In this document: in pieces, positions 29,343 to 44,300 of the stretch
Position numbering within the stretch: the stretch's first letter is position 1
Layout of the letters: the number at the start of each line of letters is the position of its first letter
DNA from: Onchidella celtica
Taxonomy: Eukaryota > Mollusca > Gastropoda > Systellommatophora > Onchidiidae
Assembly (NCBI GenBank): GCA_963931925.1
Contig: OZ007579.1
Location: forward strand, 29,230,477-29,294,476
Direction: 5' to 3'
Length of the DNA: 64,000 nucleotides
The notes under the pieces: model-generated
What the model saw: the letters and a program-made list of their open reading frames with translations, nothing else
What the model was told of the DNA's origin: nothing
Databases searched by the model: none
Program-made: the position numbers and the translations under genes

Positions 29343-32300
29343 CTGGGAGACAGACAAAGGGAAAATCATACAGTGGTCGCTTATATAGATAAACATAGTT
29401 ACAAATGTGACGACTGCCTTCCACCACGTAGTAGCTTTAGACCTGTTAGTCTCTTGGTATAGCGTGACCACAAAAAAAAAAAAAAAATGCATTTGCAAGG
29501 CCCTAAGAAAATGAGAAATAACTGTAAAACAGGACATCAGATGTCACTTAAAGGGAGGTATTTTTATAACTTTTTTCATCAATTTTTTTTTAAATTTCAG
29601 TTTTCTTATCATTATCTTAAACAGTTTTTTAAGTTCTAAAGCGTTTTGTTCTGAGCTCCCAAGGATTGAACCGAAAGTAATGAACTCATTAACCAATATT
29701 ATGGAAGCAGTCACCACAAAACACAATGTGATACGGCATTATTTAATTGTTAATAAAAAGATAATACAACGAAATTATTATTTCTTTCACAAAAAGTTGG
29801 CATTAAGGGGTTTATACCACGGTGTTTGAAATAAAGAATATATTAAACGATAATTTAAAACTCCTGACAGCGCAAGAAAACAGGAGATCTTCAGAGCTGC
29901 GATTGCAAAACAAGTAAGTGATTCGGCCCCAAAAATTACACTCAGTTTTATTTCTCTTTTTTGTACTAACATTCGATATATTGATATGGTAAATATTTAG
30001 AATCATGGCTCACCATTATTGTAACAAACAAAAATTCAAACAAAAATAACTGGTACGGAAAGGCAGAAGAGGGCCCACATTTCACCAAGTCGAGTCTGTG
30101 CTGCCTGTTTTGTGTACTGTGATGATCTAATGCACCAGCCAGACTGAAGCAAGTCTACCTCGCTAGCTGTTTCAAATGCAGCTCAAGTCTGAGCCAAAAC
30201 CAACGCAAAACAGACTTGACTCAATGGGTTACTAGCGTCATGACGACTTACTTTGGCGACCTGCACGGAATCCTTGAGGTCCTGTATCAGAGTGTCACAG
30301 GAGACCTCGTGGTGGGGGAGGATTGAACAGTGGATACAGCTGGGATTCTGTTGGCGTTCTATTGTCCAACCTGGAGGTAGGGACAGAGAAACAGATGTGG
30401 TAGATGGATGGATAAATGGAAGAATTGATAGATGAATGGATGGATGGATGGATGGATGGATAGATGGATAGGTAGAAGGGTGGATCCATAATGGATGGCG
30501 TTCATGGGATCCCCAGAATCACTCCTAACCCCCCCCCCCCAACAAGTTATACTTTTCATTCTCAGGAGGCAGGCAAACTCCAACTCACCCTCTCGTAGAG
30601 TAGGTACCATATGGACGACCCTTTCCTACAATATTAAAAACAACGACAACCTGCAACATAACACAGTCGCATGAGGACTTTCCACTGATGTGATAAAACT
30701 CCTGTCACGAGAAGAATTGTAAAAATCATCTACATAAACCACCACTGCCACCAGCACCAGCATACAGCAATCATCAGTGACCCCACCTTTTTTCTCCATA
30801 AGATCTGCCACAGCTAGAGCGTCCACATCTGGGTCATCTGAGCCGATGGCCACGCAGGTCATATGGGGATGACCCATGATCTTTAACCCCTGTGGGTAAC
30901 AGCAAAAAGAAAAATGTTAGACACTAATATTCTTTCTTTATTTGGATGGAGGAATGAACCCAAAGTTTTCTGAATCAACATTTCATGCATGCATGGCCTG
31001 ACAGTAATGACATCTCTAAGAAACATTTACTATGATGATTACACACTAGTCTATAAAGTCAAAATGTCTCAGAAAGAAAAAAAAAGTTATGTAGCAAAGC
31101 CTAGTGTAAGAAATAATATAGAAACGATACTATTAAACGCAAAACGTATCTTTCCTTTTCCTTTGTGTTTTATTGTCTCAAACCTATAACGTTTTCTTTT
31201 TGTCACATTCTGACTTTACTTCAAGCCTTGCTATAAGATTTTCTGTGTGAGTGTGTGTTTGTAATATTGTGTCACATCCGTGTGTAGTAGGCTCTAGATG
31301 CCAGTGAAAGGCCAGCCCTGTCATGTCTGGATTGTACAAACTTATGTATCGGTTACAATAAACAAACAAACTTATTGTTAATTATTTTGAATTTTATTGT
31401 ACAGTGTTGTGTTGTTATTTGTATTCACTGCTGACGTTGGGCTTTACAGCGCACACTGTCTCTTTTCTCTCTTTTTATTTTCCCCCTCATTTTAGCTTTG
31501 TGCCAATCCTTGCTCGTCTTCAAAGATTTTTCTGCGTGTGTGTGTGGAGGGAGGGAGTGTGTTTTTAAATACAGTTCAATTAGTCTTATTAGAAAGGGCC
31601 GCAGTAAAAGCCCAGAGAGCATCGACCCACATGCGACAGACGCCAGATTCGAACCCGTTAGGAATAGTGTCCAACCTAACTACTTTCTCGGGATGCTTTT
31701 AAGTCTTTCGTTCGTCAGCGGACGCAAGTAAAATATCATCGAAAAAGTCACAATTTGCTGAAAAGGAATAACAATTCAAGAAACCCCCTTGGAAATGAAT
31801 GGACGCTGAAAACCACTGAAGGGATCTTCCTGAAATTTGTCATAAGAGCATTCAACCTGTGTAAGGGCTTACATAGTAGGTGCGACCGAGGAATCATGCA
31901 CAAAATGGACAAAATGATAAAATTGAACTGTCAATATTTTCAAGGGGGTTTATGCGACATACGATCTCGCGTCTTTTTCGACGTAAAGATCTCGCCCCCG
32001 ACCGGGAGAGTGACTTGAAACTAGTATGAGTTTCACAAAAGTGCTGAAAAGGGAAATGAAAATCCCAGCACAAAAAGAAATTAATTTAACAAACAGTTAT
32101 AGGAAAACAGACAATGAGGATATGACTAAGATGCTAAGTGTATCAAGACCTTGGGACAATCTTTTTGCAGGCCTACACACAGGCTTATTGTAATAGCCTA
32201 CGTCAGAAGGGAAATATTGTTTCAATAACATCTTTTGTGTTAATTTTAGTTTTCTCCCTGATACTTAGTGTGTTCGGTCAACACTGTACCGTACAGACTG

Positions 32301-35300
32301 ATGCAAGACGCAGTGGACCATGACACATTGTTATTTGTACCAAATCAACCTTTGACCCTGTTAATTCATTGTCTGGCTATAGGATGTGAGAAATGTACTG
32401 AGCTCTCTACAAGGTTGAATGGCTGTCAGTTTACAGGGTTTTTACACATGGGTGTATTGAAGCATTCAGCAAATAGCAAAGATAGTAGAGTTAGTCTACT
32501 ATCTTTGGCAAATAGCAACGTGTGCAGATGAGAATGGTGATAGCTGTACACGTTGCATTATTAGTAATGATAAGTACATAAGTGTAAGATAAGACGTTAT
32601 CACTGGACTGAATATCTCGAAGAGACCGGAATTAAAACTGACGCACCCCCAAAAAAACAACAAAAAAACAACCAAACCAACAACAACAACTTCGAATTCC
32701 AATGGTCATTCGGCCAGAATATCCATTTTATCACAGCCAAGCACATGTTCATAACTTTTTTTTTTCTTCAGAAAACGGGACAGGCTGTGAGTTGTGCAAA
32801 AGTAATTTCTCTCAATGTTCGCTTTTCCAGAATACTGAAGAAACGTCTGATATTTAGGAAACGAAAGAAGAAATCTTTGTTTTATCTTCGATATTATTTG
32901 AAAAATAATTTTAAAACGAGTTAAGCAATTGTGTTATGGCCGATTTGAATTACCAAAAAATTTTTTTTTTAATTGTAAAACAAAATCAGGGGACACCCGG
33001 GTTCGAACCAGGGACCTCTCGATCTGCAGTCGAATGCTCTACCACTGAGCTATATCCCCCATTATGAGATGTAAGATAAGCACAGCTATATTCACATTTA
33101 CATAGATAAAGTAAATGTGACAGCTGTGTCCAGTACAATGACGTACGAATACTATGGTTGAGTGGTGAAATCTCGAATCCCCGATATTTTTAGTTCACAA
33201 TCTTAAATACATTAAAGCTGCCCTATCATGAACTTGAATACGCCCCGAGAATAAATAGATATTGATTTTTTTCTCCCTCCTATACAAATATAGTGCATTT
33301 TCATTTAAGGGCCTTTAGCATCCACAGCTATGAAGTTTTTAATAAGTTTTTTAATAAGCTTATTAAACATTTTGAATATTAGTAAACTGTGGTGACGTGA
33401 CAAATGGTGTAAATGTAAACCTCTGTGAAAAAGAACAAAAAGTACGTTAATCTGTTTTTTTTTTTTTTTCTAATCCTCTAAATCCAAGGGGTAGAAAAGT
33501 GACTTTTTGTTTCTTTGTTTGTTTGTTTGTAATATTTTATGTAATACATTATTATTATGTAACACTATTCCTTATACTCTTTTGGGCTCATATGGGCATG
33601 GATGAAAAATGAAGTGTGTGGTGTGCGAATTTTTGTCCCTTTCGTTAAGAAAAAAAATAATTAAAAATTCATATTTCTATGTCGAGATACTAACTGTTTC
33701 GCATTATGGTCTTTCAGGCTTCAGAGGGTTCCAGCTATTTTTTTTGACTTACTATACTTAAAAGTCTGTCCGCCTCAGATTTCGTGTTGGATGTGAACTA
33801 TGCGGCGAGCCTGAATCAGGTCTGTCTCACCTGTTCGTGAGCGTTCAAGACTGTCTTAAGTTAACTGGTGGAAAGAGAGATCTCGCGTACTGAGACAAAA
33901 AAGACCCACGACAAGTTTGTCTCAGTGCACCATCACTTTTATACTGTTGAGCTAATCCGTAACTAATGCTCAACATTCTGAGTTTGCAAAGAGGACATGG
34001 TGGTCTAGAGGCAAGATTCTCGCCTCTCAAGTCAAAGGTACCGGGTTCAAATCCCTGTCGGTGCAGGCATGTTGGAATTTTGGGATTTTTCTCATATTTT
34101 CCTGTCCCTGATCTTATTATGGGTAGGATAGAGCACCTAGTCTTCTCGGATAAGAACGAAAAATTCGGAGGGCTCGTGTGGACGTTGCGCACGTAAAAAA
34201 TACATTGGCAGTTGGAAATCCAGAACAGCAGGCCGAACAGGCCGCTGTCCGGGCAAAACTATATAAAAATGTATCTACTCTCTTCCCCCCTACCTCCAAA
34301 AAAAAAAACCGCCGTCCGGCGCTGCACTGTGGCAACTAAGTGTCTGCTCCAGTTGTAACTGGGCTGCAATGACACTAAGGCAAATTTCTCAAATGTGATT
34401 AAAGAAGTACACAAAAAAAAAATAAATACTTTGCTATTTGAAGATAGTATACATGGTATATGTACCTAGGCGTGCATTCAAACTATACTTCTGAATGGCC
34501 TCTTACACATTGTAAGACTGAAGTTATCACCAATATAACTGTTGTACAACTTTTTCCCTTACTCCAGGGATGGGCTGCACATATGGAGAAAGAGGGAAAG
34601 AGGGAGAAGAAATGAATGTCTGTAAACTTAAGTCATAGTGTCATCTTAAAAGGAGCTGACTAACAATATCATATTAGTACATCCCAATGCAGAATGTATT
34701 TCAGCCATAGAAGGCTTATTTTCAGAGGCTTAATCAAGTTAACTGCATGTTGAGTAACCTACCTTCGGAAGTTTCTTTCAATCAAGAAGTCTGAAGATGT
34801 AAGATGCCCTAAATAATAACCAATAACTGACACAAATTCACAGACAGAAAGAAATGTCCATTCATTAGTTTATCCATACATTTTTTCCCCCAAACTCCAC
34901 ACTACATCCCGAAACTGGACCTGGAAAATTAGTCCCATAGCGCACTGTCAATTCTGTTTTACCTCAGTTTTGTGGACTACGAGTTTAAAGGGAATCTCGC
35001 ATACAAGTGAGATTGAAGCGTTAAAAATGGTCCTAATCAGTTGTACTTAATATATGACCGCTAAAACCTCGCATTATACTTTCGTTTTGAATGAAAATAA
35101 CACTTCGTTAATATATTTCATTTAGTTTCGCCACTTTTTCTTATGAGATATTTTGTGGTTTTGTTTGATCATTATTATTATTATTTCTATTATTTTGTTG
35201 TGTCTTTAGAAACAATAACGATAATTAAAAAAAAAATCAGGGGACACCCGGGTTCGAACCAGGGACCTCTCGATCTGCAGTCGAATGCTCTACCACTGAG

Positions 35301-38300
35301 CTATATCCCCCATTACGTCAGATTAGATAAGTACGGCTTTTATCTCATTTACACAGATGGAAAAGAGAAAGAGAGGAGAAAGTTGTGATAGAGTGTGCAA
35401 TAATGTGAAAGAACATAGGCTTTGAAAGGATCCTCACACTAAATGAGCGTAGGGTCTTAGATATAACGTATTTGAATAGCAGCATTGCCATCTCTCTTAG
35501 AAAATGATTACGTGCTAAAATCAGTTCTCCAAAACGTCGGAATATTGTTTTTCTGTCCAGTGCCAGTACGATGATGTGCGTTGTATTTTTACATCCATTT
35601 TTTACCGTCACATTAATTATCTCGGATGTCTATATAAAGAAAATACATTTTATCAGTCCATAACAACATGCGCGTCTGTTGTAAAAACAAAAATATAAGA
35701 AAAACATTATTTTGGAGCTGCCAAATATAAAAATAAAGTTTTTTAAAAAATCAGGGGACACCCGGGTTCGAACCGGGGACCTCTCGATCTGCAGTCGAAT
35801 GCTCTACCACTGAGCTATATCCCCTGTCAGCCTACATTTCATGTACATTCTTATGTAGACATTCAGAGAGGCGGTAACAGCTTTGCCTTGGATTTTCAGC
35901 AACAGGGCCATGGTTGGCTGGTAAAGTCCCGAATTCCTAATATCTTCATTATTATTTTACTTAAGAGTACATTGAGTTACAGCCCTCCCCAACAAAACGC
36001 ATTATGTGACTATGTAAAGAAAGTTCAAAAACACACACAAATTAATTGCTAACCACAACCAAACTTTACGGGTAAGTATGCCTTCTATTATTATCTTTTA
36101 TGGAACTGATAACACACCATTTTATCTTCACTTCATTCTACTTCAAATAAACCGATTCAGCGTCCCAAGGTAATCAGTCAGCACTATTCATAGCACATCA
36201 GTAATATACAACGATTTGACTTACGCCTATTTAAAAAGCAATTATTTCATCCAGGCGCTAGGGCTTTTAAGCTATTCTCCCCGCTAATTGCATTCCTGCA
36301 CAGAACGAAACAAATGGTTTCAAGTCTTATTTGAAAATAAAGTAGTTATTCTGTGCGCACTTTTTAATGACCTGTTACGGAGTGCAAAGAGAAAGATTTG
36401 CTGAATTCATAATAACCAAGGCGTTTTAAATGAGAGTGTAAATGCTTCTTTTTCAGAGTTAGGCGAACACATCAGGCGTAATTGTAATTCAGGTGGCCGC
36501 AGTCTTTTTTTCTCATCACTGCACTCAAGATAATGCAGTTAAAGCCAGTTAGGTACGGAAATTGCATGGCCGGCTTGAAATAGACCAGGGAATGCAGTTG
36601 CACCATCCAAGGGTAAAGAAACACACTGGTGTAAAGCTGGCGTTTCATGTGTACGGAAGCTGAAACGGCAACGGAAACATCAAAAACCGTTCGCGTAGTG
36701 AAATAGAAAGAATGGTTACATTTGTATAGGAACGTCGTTTCCGAACACAGATGGAAACACTCTTTCTTTTTACTAGTTAATAGATTTTCGACGTTTCCGT
36801 TGCCGTTTCCGTTTCCGTACACATGAAAACTCAGCTTAACGAGGAAAAGAACTGCCACCAGAGTTACTAAAAATAACTGCTTCCGAGAAAAAAAAATCAG
36901 CATCAACAAAAGGCTGCTATTCAGGACTTTTTCTGTGCATCTTTTTCACTCAATGAACTTGCGTGTTTTCTAAAAAAAGAAATCCCTCCTTCTATATAAT
37001 GTATTTTTACTGTAGGTGTTCCTATATAAACATATTTTTGTGATACAATACTTTCAGGAAAAAAAACAACAAACAGAAACTTTAGATCTGGTGGCTATTC
37101 TGCGTCAGTTTTCACTCAGTGTGCGAGGTCTCCCTTTCCGCCAACTGCCTCAAGACAGTTTTGACGCTACCCAACTAGTGGGATAATTAAAGTACAGAAG
37201 ACATAAATTTGAAACTTTATAAACACGAGAAGTACTAAAATGAAAAACTTCCAAGGCAAAAAGGTCATGAAATAATGAAAATTTGAAGGAGTTGGGTAAA
37301 CTTTCAATGTTGAGTTTCATTCAGTATCGGAATTAAATGAAAATACATCAAAATTAAAGCAACGATTAAAGGCCATTTTGTTTGAAGTTACAAACTTGTA
37401 TTGAAGGGTTAGTTTCTAAACGTTCAAGTTATTAATCCTAGTTGGTATTGGTATGTTACAGTGGAGCTGTCCGATAGAAGATGTATCGAAATTTCCAATG
37501 CACATGTTTTTGTCCACTCGCTAGTTTACACTGTTGCTTCATATTTCACCAACGTAAATGTCAAACCAAAGCCGCACTACTGGGTGAAAATGTCCAATAA
37601 TTTAAAGGTTCTCAAATTTCCGAGCACTCCAATGCAATGGCAGGCCAGGCCCTGAACTGTTTCCACGTGCCTTATCTTATAACCGCTGATTTGGCCACAT
37701 AACCTCAGCGGCGTAATTGCTTACTAAAGTCAGGCAGTGGCCGGTGACTTGATTTGGTTTAAGAAACCCCGCTATAATAATTATAGGATTTTTTTATTTT
37801 TTTTTATATAATCAGTAAATTGTATTTTGGAAAATTAATTCCCCGCATCCCTCCCCCCCCGCCCACACACACACACCCCGGAAAAACAGCTGAGGAATTC
37901 GAAGCACTTGTCATGGTGGGTAAACATTCGAGATGTCCTCGGTTGTTGGGACACTGGCTTGGATTTACATTTCTGTGTCATAGTTAGCATTACTTCCTCA
38001 CTGCTGTTACAGTGCTGCTACAACCACTGATCATATATTATTAAATATTATACTAATATTTTTATTGTTGGCTCTGTCGCTGCTATTTTTCCGCCACAGC
38101 TACTACAGTTGCTACGACATCTACAGTACTGTTATCACCAGCACCACTATCAGTTCTACCACTCCTACTACTACAAGTACCACTACCACCACTACTACTA
38201 TTGCACCAACAAAACCACCACTACTATTTCTATTATTGCCGCAGTTACTTCTACTGCTACTACTAATATCGCACCTCTGATTTTCTTCTTTTGCTACGAC

Positions 38301-41300
38301 TAACATTCTATTTATATAGCTACTACTGCTGCTACGTTTACTGCAAACTGCTGCTATTACAATTATTAATGCTCCTGCTGCTACAACTACCGTTATCACT
38401 ATTATATAACTGCTACTACTTCTGCCGCTACTAACTACATTAAGCATCTTTTGTTTTCTTCTTGTTTAATAATTTCCCTTGCTTGCCCACATGTTATTTA
38501 AAGCTACGGCGCTTGAGCTTCCACGACTGTGCGATAAGGTAGTGACTCTAACAGCTTTCATAATATTAAAAAAGACACATGTGCATGACATCATATAACC
38601 GATCTTGTCCCTCCAAGTTTGTTGCACCTTCGCCAATTCCCCACAACAGCCGAGGCGGATTACACATAATTATCAATATTAATACAGTAAGCCTGTCATC
38701 AATAGGCAGTTAAGCCCTGAGTTTTCGTGGGGCGAAAAGTTACACAGTGGATACAATAATAGGCCTCAGCTGTTCCACGATTGTGTACGGTATAACCACT
38801 TAACAATAATTAGTATGATATTCATGATCCGTGCCTGCGTTGTAATAATACTGGGCGTGTGTATGATGTGTATATATGAATGGACTGTCCCTGTGTTTAA
38901 AGTGCGTGATGACAACATAGGTTGCAGGGCGCGTGTCCTTTAAAGACGTGTTCGTTATTGTGTGCACATGAGTTTTCGTGATAATCGGGGGTTAGTTGTT
39001 GTAACCATTTAGTTGATATATTTTATTTATGCTGTCTGGGTTTCGGTTTCAACAGTATAATATGAAAGAAAACATTGTGTTGTCTGTATTTTATTTACAT
39101 CATGTTTTCCTGTCAACAAATAAAATCAATCAATAATGCTGGGAAGTTTGGTGGGGCTAGTGTTGTTAGCCGTCACAGAATGTTTCTTCAGCCAGGTTCT
39201 CAATGGGTCTTATTTCACTGTTAGCGACTTTACATGTCGCCAGTACTCTTTAAATGTAAATCTCTCCTCAGCTCCAGGCATGAGTAATCTCATAGCGGTA
39301 GCAGTTTCATAACGATATACAAATTAACTCAGAAGGTACATCGACCGTTGCTTTCCATTTGCATAGTCTGGGTTTTTTGGCCTTCAGGAAAATAATGTCG
39401 AATTTCACAAAATACATGATTCATTTTTGTAATGTGTCGCTTACAGATACCATACATTTTGTTAATAATAGGATTCACGGAGAGAAGCCGGTCGCCTAGG
39501 GTGAAAGAGACAAGTAAAATGTCTGCCAAATGATATCACATAATAACCCTGTACTGCGACGGATTTTGTACATTTTTATCTCATAACTGAGATAACATAG
39601 GAAGACCACAAATCACCGTCTCTCCTACAGGTCAGATTTTCAAGGTGAACAGGCTTAACCCAGTCATACTTGTGGGTGTCTTATCTTGGAAACCATTCAG
39701 AGATTCTGATGGGCTTCTTCTTACAGTACATCTGCCATGCCTATTTCAGTCCTACATAGCTGTGTAATTCTGGATAGACGTAAACTTCTACTAGAGAAAC
39801 GGATGATTGAAACAGTGAGAAAGTAGGCTCCTTGGGCACATTTCATGTATGTTTTGGGGCCAGCATCAGAAATACAGTCTGCCATGTGCCGTTGAAAGAG
39901 TTGCGTTTGGTAAACCACTCGGCCTCTGGATTAAATTTTGCATGAAATCATTTATGTAATTTTTCTTTCTACAAGTATTAGGCCCGTATGGTTGGAAAAG
40001 TATGATTTTTATCCTATTTCCAGAGCAGCAGCGTAAATTGTCTAATTTTGATGTTTTCATTGTCTGTCGTCTGCTAATTTAATCACTAAAAAATGCCTTC
40101 TAAAATCAACTTAAATCCTATTTGATGCTTCAGAATGGCAGTGGCATTGTTGGCCATTTTGTCAACTCTGATGCAGAAAAGTGAAAAACCCTTTGAACAC
40201 AAATTATATTGCTATTTTTTTTTCTGGATCGTCTCCCTTCGTGGACGCACATTTTAATAGCGTCGATGCTTGTCAGAAACAAAGATGCTGGGAAGTTTGG
40301 TGGGGCTACTATAACCCTACTCTAACCCGTTAGACAGTGTAGCGTCCCACTAGTTGAACGATCGATATTTTCTCACCCCCCGCTTGGCGAGTCTCACTCG
40401 GCGACCTTCCTCCCCCCTCTCGCCAGCAAGGCCGGTATTTTTCTTTGATGTGGTTTGTTTGTTTCACTGTAGAATATCTAGAAAATCTAGAATGTACGGC
40501 AGTGTCCGAGATTACGCTAGGTCGACCTTGAGTGATGTAATGCTGTGACGTGTCTGTGTACGATTGGGTGGCCTGTATGTGTCCCGAACGATCTAGGTCT
40601 GTCTCGTGCTTATGGGGCGGTAAAGCCGCTTCCCGAACGTTCCTGGACAGAATATATATAAGGAGGGCCAGGCGAGTAGGATAGTGTGTGTGCAAACCAT
40701 GGATGCAGGTCGTAGGTGTAAATCTAGTCGTGGTCAGATATATTATAGTGCCTTCCCTGCTAGGTGTAAGTAACTTGTGGATATCAGCTCGTGTTTACAG
40801 TTATTAAAGTTAGTATTAATTGTTCATCGGATCCTGTTATTTATTTCTACAACAGTTCGAGACAGTTTCGTTTTTTAAGGGGTAGACGATCAGTTCATCT
40901 GGCTCTCCCCATCATAACGTGCTGAAATTTGCATCAACTGTTACATATTGGGGGCTCGTCCGGGATCCGATTAGATCAGAACAGATTCAATTCAGACCAT
41001 CGAAGTGTTTCTAAAGTACAGTAAAGTGTGTAAAGATCATCGAGGATATCCACAACATGTCAGAGGCTATTGGAAGGCTTGGCCAGGAAGCAGACGCCTT
41101 GGAGCTCACTGGGAAGGAGAGACAGGACTACATCCGTGAAGGCCTAAGGGAGGAAAGAGAGAGGCAAGAGCGCATGGAGCAACTGAAGATAGAGGCTCAA
41201 CGAGAGGCTCAAGAGAAGGAGGCTCAACGACAGGCTCAGGAGAAGGAGGCGGAACGACAGGCTCAGCTGGAAAGAGAAAAGATGAACCACGAGCTGGAGA

Positions 41301-44300
41301 TGGAGAGGATCCGCCATCAGCGTGGAGGCGAGTCGACGCAGGGGACCAGCGACCACGCCAGTTCCAAGAGACCCAAACTACCTGCATTTCAGGATGGGAA
41401 GGACGACCTTGATAGCTGGCTACTTCGTTTTGAGAGGTTTGCCGAGACAGCGGACTGGCCTAGATCCACCTGGACGACATCACTGTCTGCCCTGCTGACT
41501 GGGAGAGCTCTGGAGTGCTTCTGTCGATTGCCGATCGATGAGGCCAAGGACTACGACAAAGTCAAGGAAGCTTTGCAGAAGAGGTATAACCTGTCAGAGG
41601 ACGGTTACAGACTCATGTTCAGACAAGGTAAGCCTGAAGATGGAGAAGATGTCGGGATGTTTCTTACTAGGATCAAGACTTACCTAGAGAGGTGGATAAA
41701 GCTATCAAAGACGGAGAAAACCTACGAAGGAGTGAGGGACCTGTTTGTAAGAGAGCAGTTTATGGATGTTTGCCCACCAGACCTTGCGACCCATGTGAGG
41801 GAGAGGAAGCCAAAGACGCTACAGGACGTCGCAGACTCGGCGGAGGCGTTCCTGGTAGCGAGGAACCGGACACTCAGCGGGAGCGCCAGACTGCAGAGCC
41901 GGCCAGTGCGACAGAGGCCCAACGGAGACAGAAGCCCACAGGTCTGCCATAGGTGCCAGAGGCCGGGACATAAGGCGACGGAGTGTCGTACCAAGATAAA
42001 CGACAAAGGTGAGTTGAAATGTTACCTTTGTGGAAAGCCAGGCCACGTTCGGAGAATGTGTCCAGCCCAGAAGGATACGGGGCGAGGCAGGCCGAACAAG
42101 GCGGCGGCGGCCGTAGTGATAGCGGCGGACGAGTCGTTGAGACAGGATGCGACGACGGCTGACACCAGCATCAACGTTCAAGCGGTAATGAAGGACGGGA
42201 AGCTCCAGTTAGCGGTGCCTGTTACGTGCAGAGGATGCAGTGACGGAAGGACCGTGGAGAAGCTGAAGTTACCAATGATGAAGGGCTTGATTGGAAATCG
42301 AGCAGTAGACGTCCTAAGAGATACCGGCTGTGAAGGTGTAGTGGTGCGGCGATCACTGGTGGATGACGGACAGCTCACCGGTGGGAAGAAACTTATCGCG
42401 AGGATCGATAACTCCTTGTTAGCGGCGGAGGAAGCCATTATCGACGTGAGAACGCCTTACCTGACGGGCAGAGTGACGGCACTGTGTCTCCCGGAGACCA
42501 TCTGCGACCTAGTAGTCGGGAACGTGGACGGAGCGAAGGACCCGTACGACCCTGATACAGTGGTGATGGTAGGAGCGGTGACCACGAGGGCCCAGGAGAA
42601 GAGGAAGGACCAGTCTACGTCGCTGAGGGTGCCGAGGGCAGAACGGCACGCGGGAGTGGATAGGAAGGAACTCATCCGACTCCAGGAAGAAGACGAAGAC
42701 CTCAAGAAGTTGGGGCAGAAGAAAATTCCGACCAACAGAGGCAACAAGTCCGTACACTTCGAGAGACACGGAGGTGTACTGTACCGGATTTATAGGGACA
42801 TAAGACAGGCTACGATTACAAGACAAGTGGTACTACCCGAGAAACTGAGGGAGTATGTAGTGAGCGTTGCCCATGATTCTATCGTCGGAGGACATCTCGG
42901 CGTGAAGAAGACGAAGGACAGGGTGATGAGCAATTTTTACTGGCCTGGTATCGAAGGTGACGTCGCGAGATACTGCCGCTCATGTGACATCTGCCAGAGG
43001 ACAGTGAACAAGGGAGCGACTCCTAAGGTGCATTTGCAGAGTATGCCAGTGGTAGACATCCCATTTAGGAGAGTGGCCGTGGACCTAGTAGGACCTATTG
43101 ACCCCCCAAGTGAAGGCGGACATCGGTATATCCTGGTATACGTAGACTACGCTACTCGTTACCCTGAAGCGACCCCCTTGAAGAAGATTGACGCGGAGAC
43201 AGTAGCAGAAGCCTTAGTAAATATCTACAGCCGTTTGGGTGTGCCCGAGGAGATCTTATCTGATCAAGGGACTCAATTCATGTCGGACGTCATGAAAGAA
43301 ACGCATAGATTACTGGGAATTCGACAGTCGACCACCACAGTCTACCACCCTATGTGCAACGGGCTGGTGGAGCGATTTAATGGCACACTGAAGAAGACCT
43401 TGAGGCGACTGTGCGCGGAGCAACCTAAGCAGTGGCACCGATACATTAACCCGCTGCTTTTCGCGTATCGTGAAGTTCCCCAAGAATCGACAAAGTTCGC
43501 CCCATTCGAGTTGCTGTATGGAAGAACGGTGAGAGGACCGATGCACATCTTGCGAAAATTATGGACCAAGGACGTAGAGGAGCCGGAGACAAAGACCAGT
43601 TACCAGTACGTCATGGAACTACGCGAGCGGCTGGAGGACACGTGGAAGTTAGCGACGGAAGAGCTCTCAAAGGCACAAGGTAGACAGAAAACCTACTACG
43701 ACCGGAAGGCTCGAGAGAGGAAGTTCCGCCCTGGCGACGAAGTTTTAGTACTGCTGCCGACAAACGCTAACAAGCTCCTAGTCCAGTGGAAGGGACCATA
43801 CAAAGTAGTCTCGGTTGTCGGTGTCAACGACTACAGAGTCAAGATGGGTGTGCAAGAGAAGACATTGCACGCTAACCTTCTCAAGAGGTATATCCCCGGG
43901 ACTACACCAGCGACGACGCAAGCAGCGACGGCGGCAATGGGACCGGCATCTGTCGTGACCGAGATGTGTGAGATGAACGACGGCAGGAGCGACACCACAC
44001 CTGGAGATGTCGACGCTATGATGGACGACGACGGTGATGGTGCTGGGACTGTGCTGGCAGAGAACGACGTGATGGACGAGAGTCAACCTGTGGAGTCGGC
44101 TGGCATGACAGTCATCGAGGACTGCGACCTGGAAGGCGACAACGGTGGAATGACGGAGGACCTTGCCGACCTAGGGAGCTGGGACCAGAAGGAAGGCTAC
44201 GAAGATGTCCAATATGGAACGCAGCTGACGCCGGAACAACGTCAACAACTCGGCGACGTGGTGAAGGAGTATCAACGCATCTTCACCAATCTCCCCGGAT

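Larger units (their letters stand above)
30890..40332. other. Intron 9 of the lyase gene, part before element A
   Basis: Holds a fold-back element (31051-31236), three tRNA-Cys genes, a SINE, a TIR element (36631-36840), a trinucleotide-rich patch (38097-38440) and a pair of 24-bp direct repeats (39136 and 40285). No extra protein gene is seen. Confidence 0.6.

Noticed and set aside
32478-32506. Small perfect hairpin AAAGATAGTAG/CTACTATCTTT
   Set aside because: Only about 12 bp of stem and no context; likely chance or a local slip.
36472-36909. 145-codon - strand frame with a hydrophobic start
   Set aside because: Lies mostly across a terminal-inverted-repeat element and shows no known domain.
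40330-40695. 121-codon - strand frame, repeated at 53475-53921
   Set aside because: Both lie within the element A LTRs and simply reflect LTR duplication.
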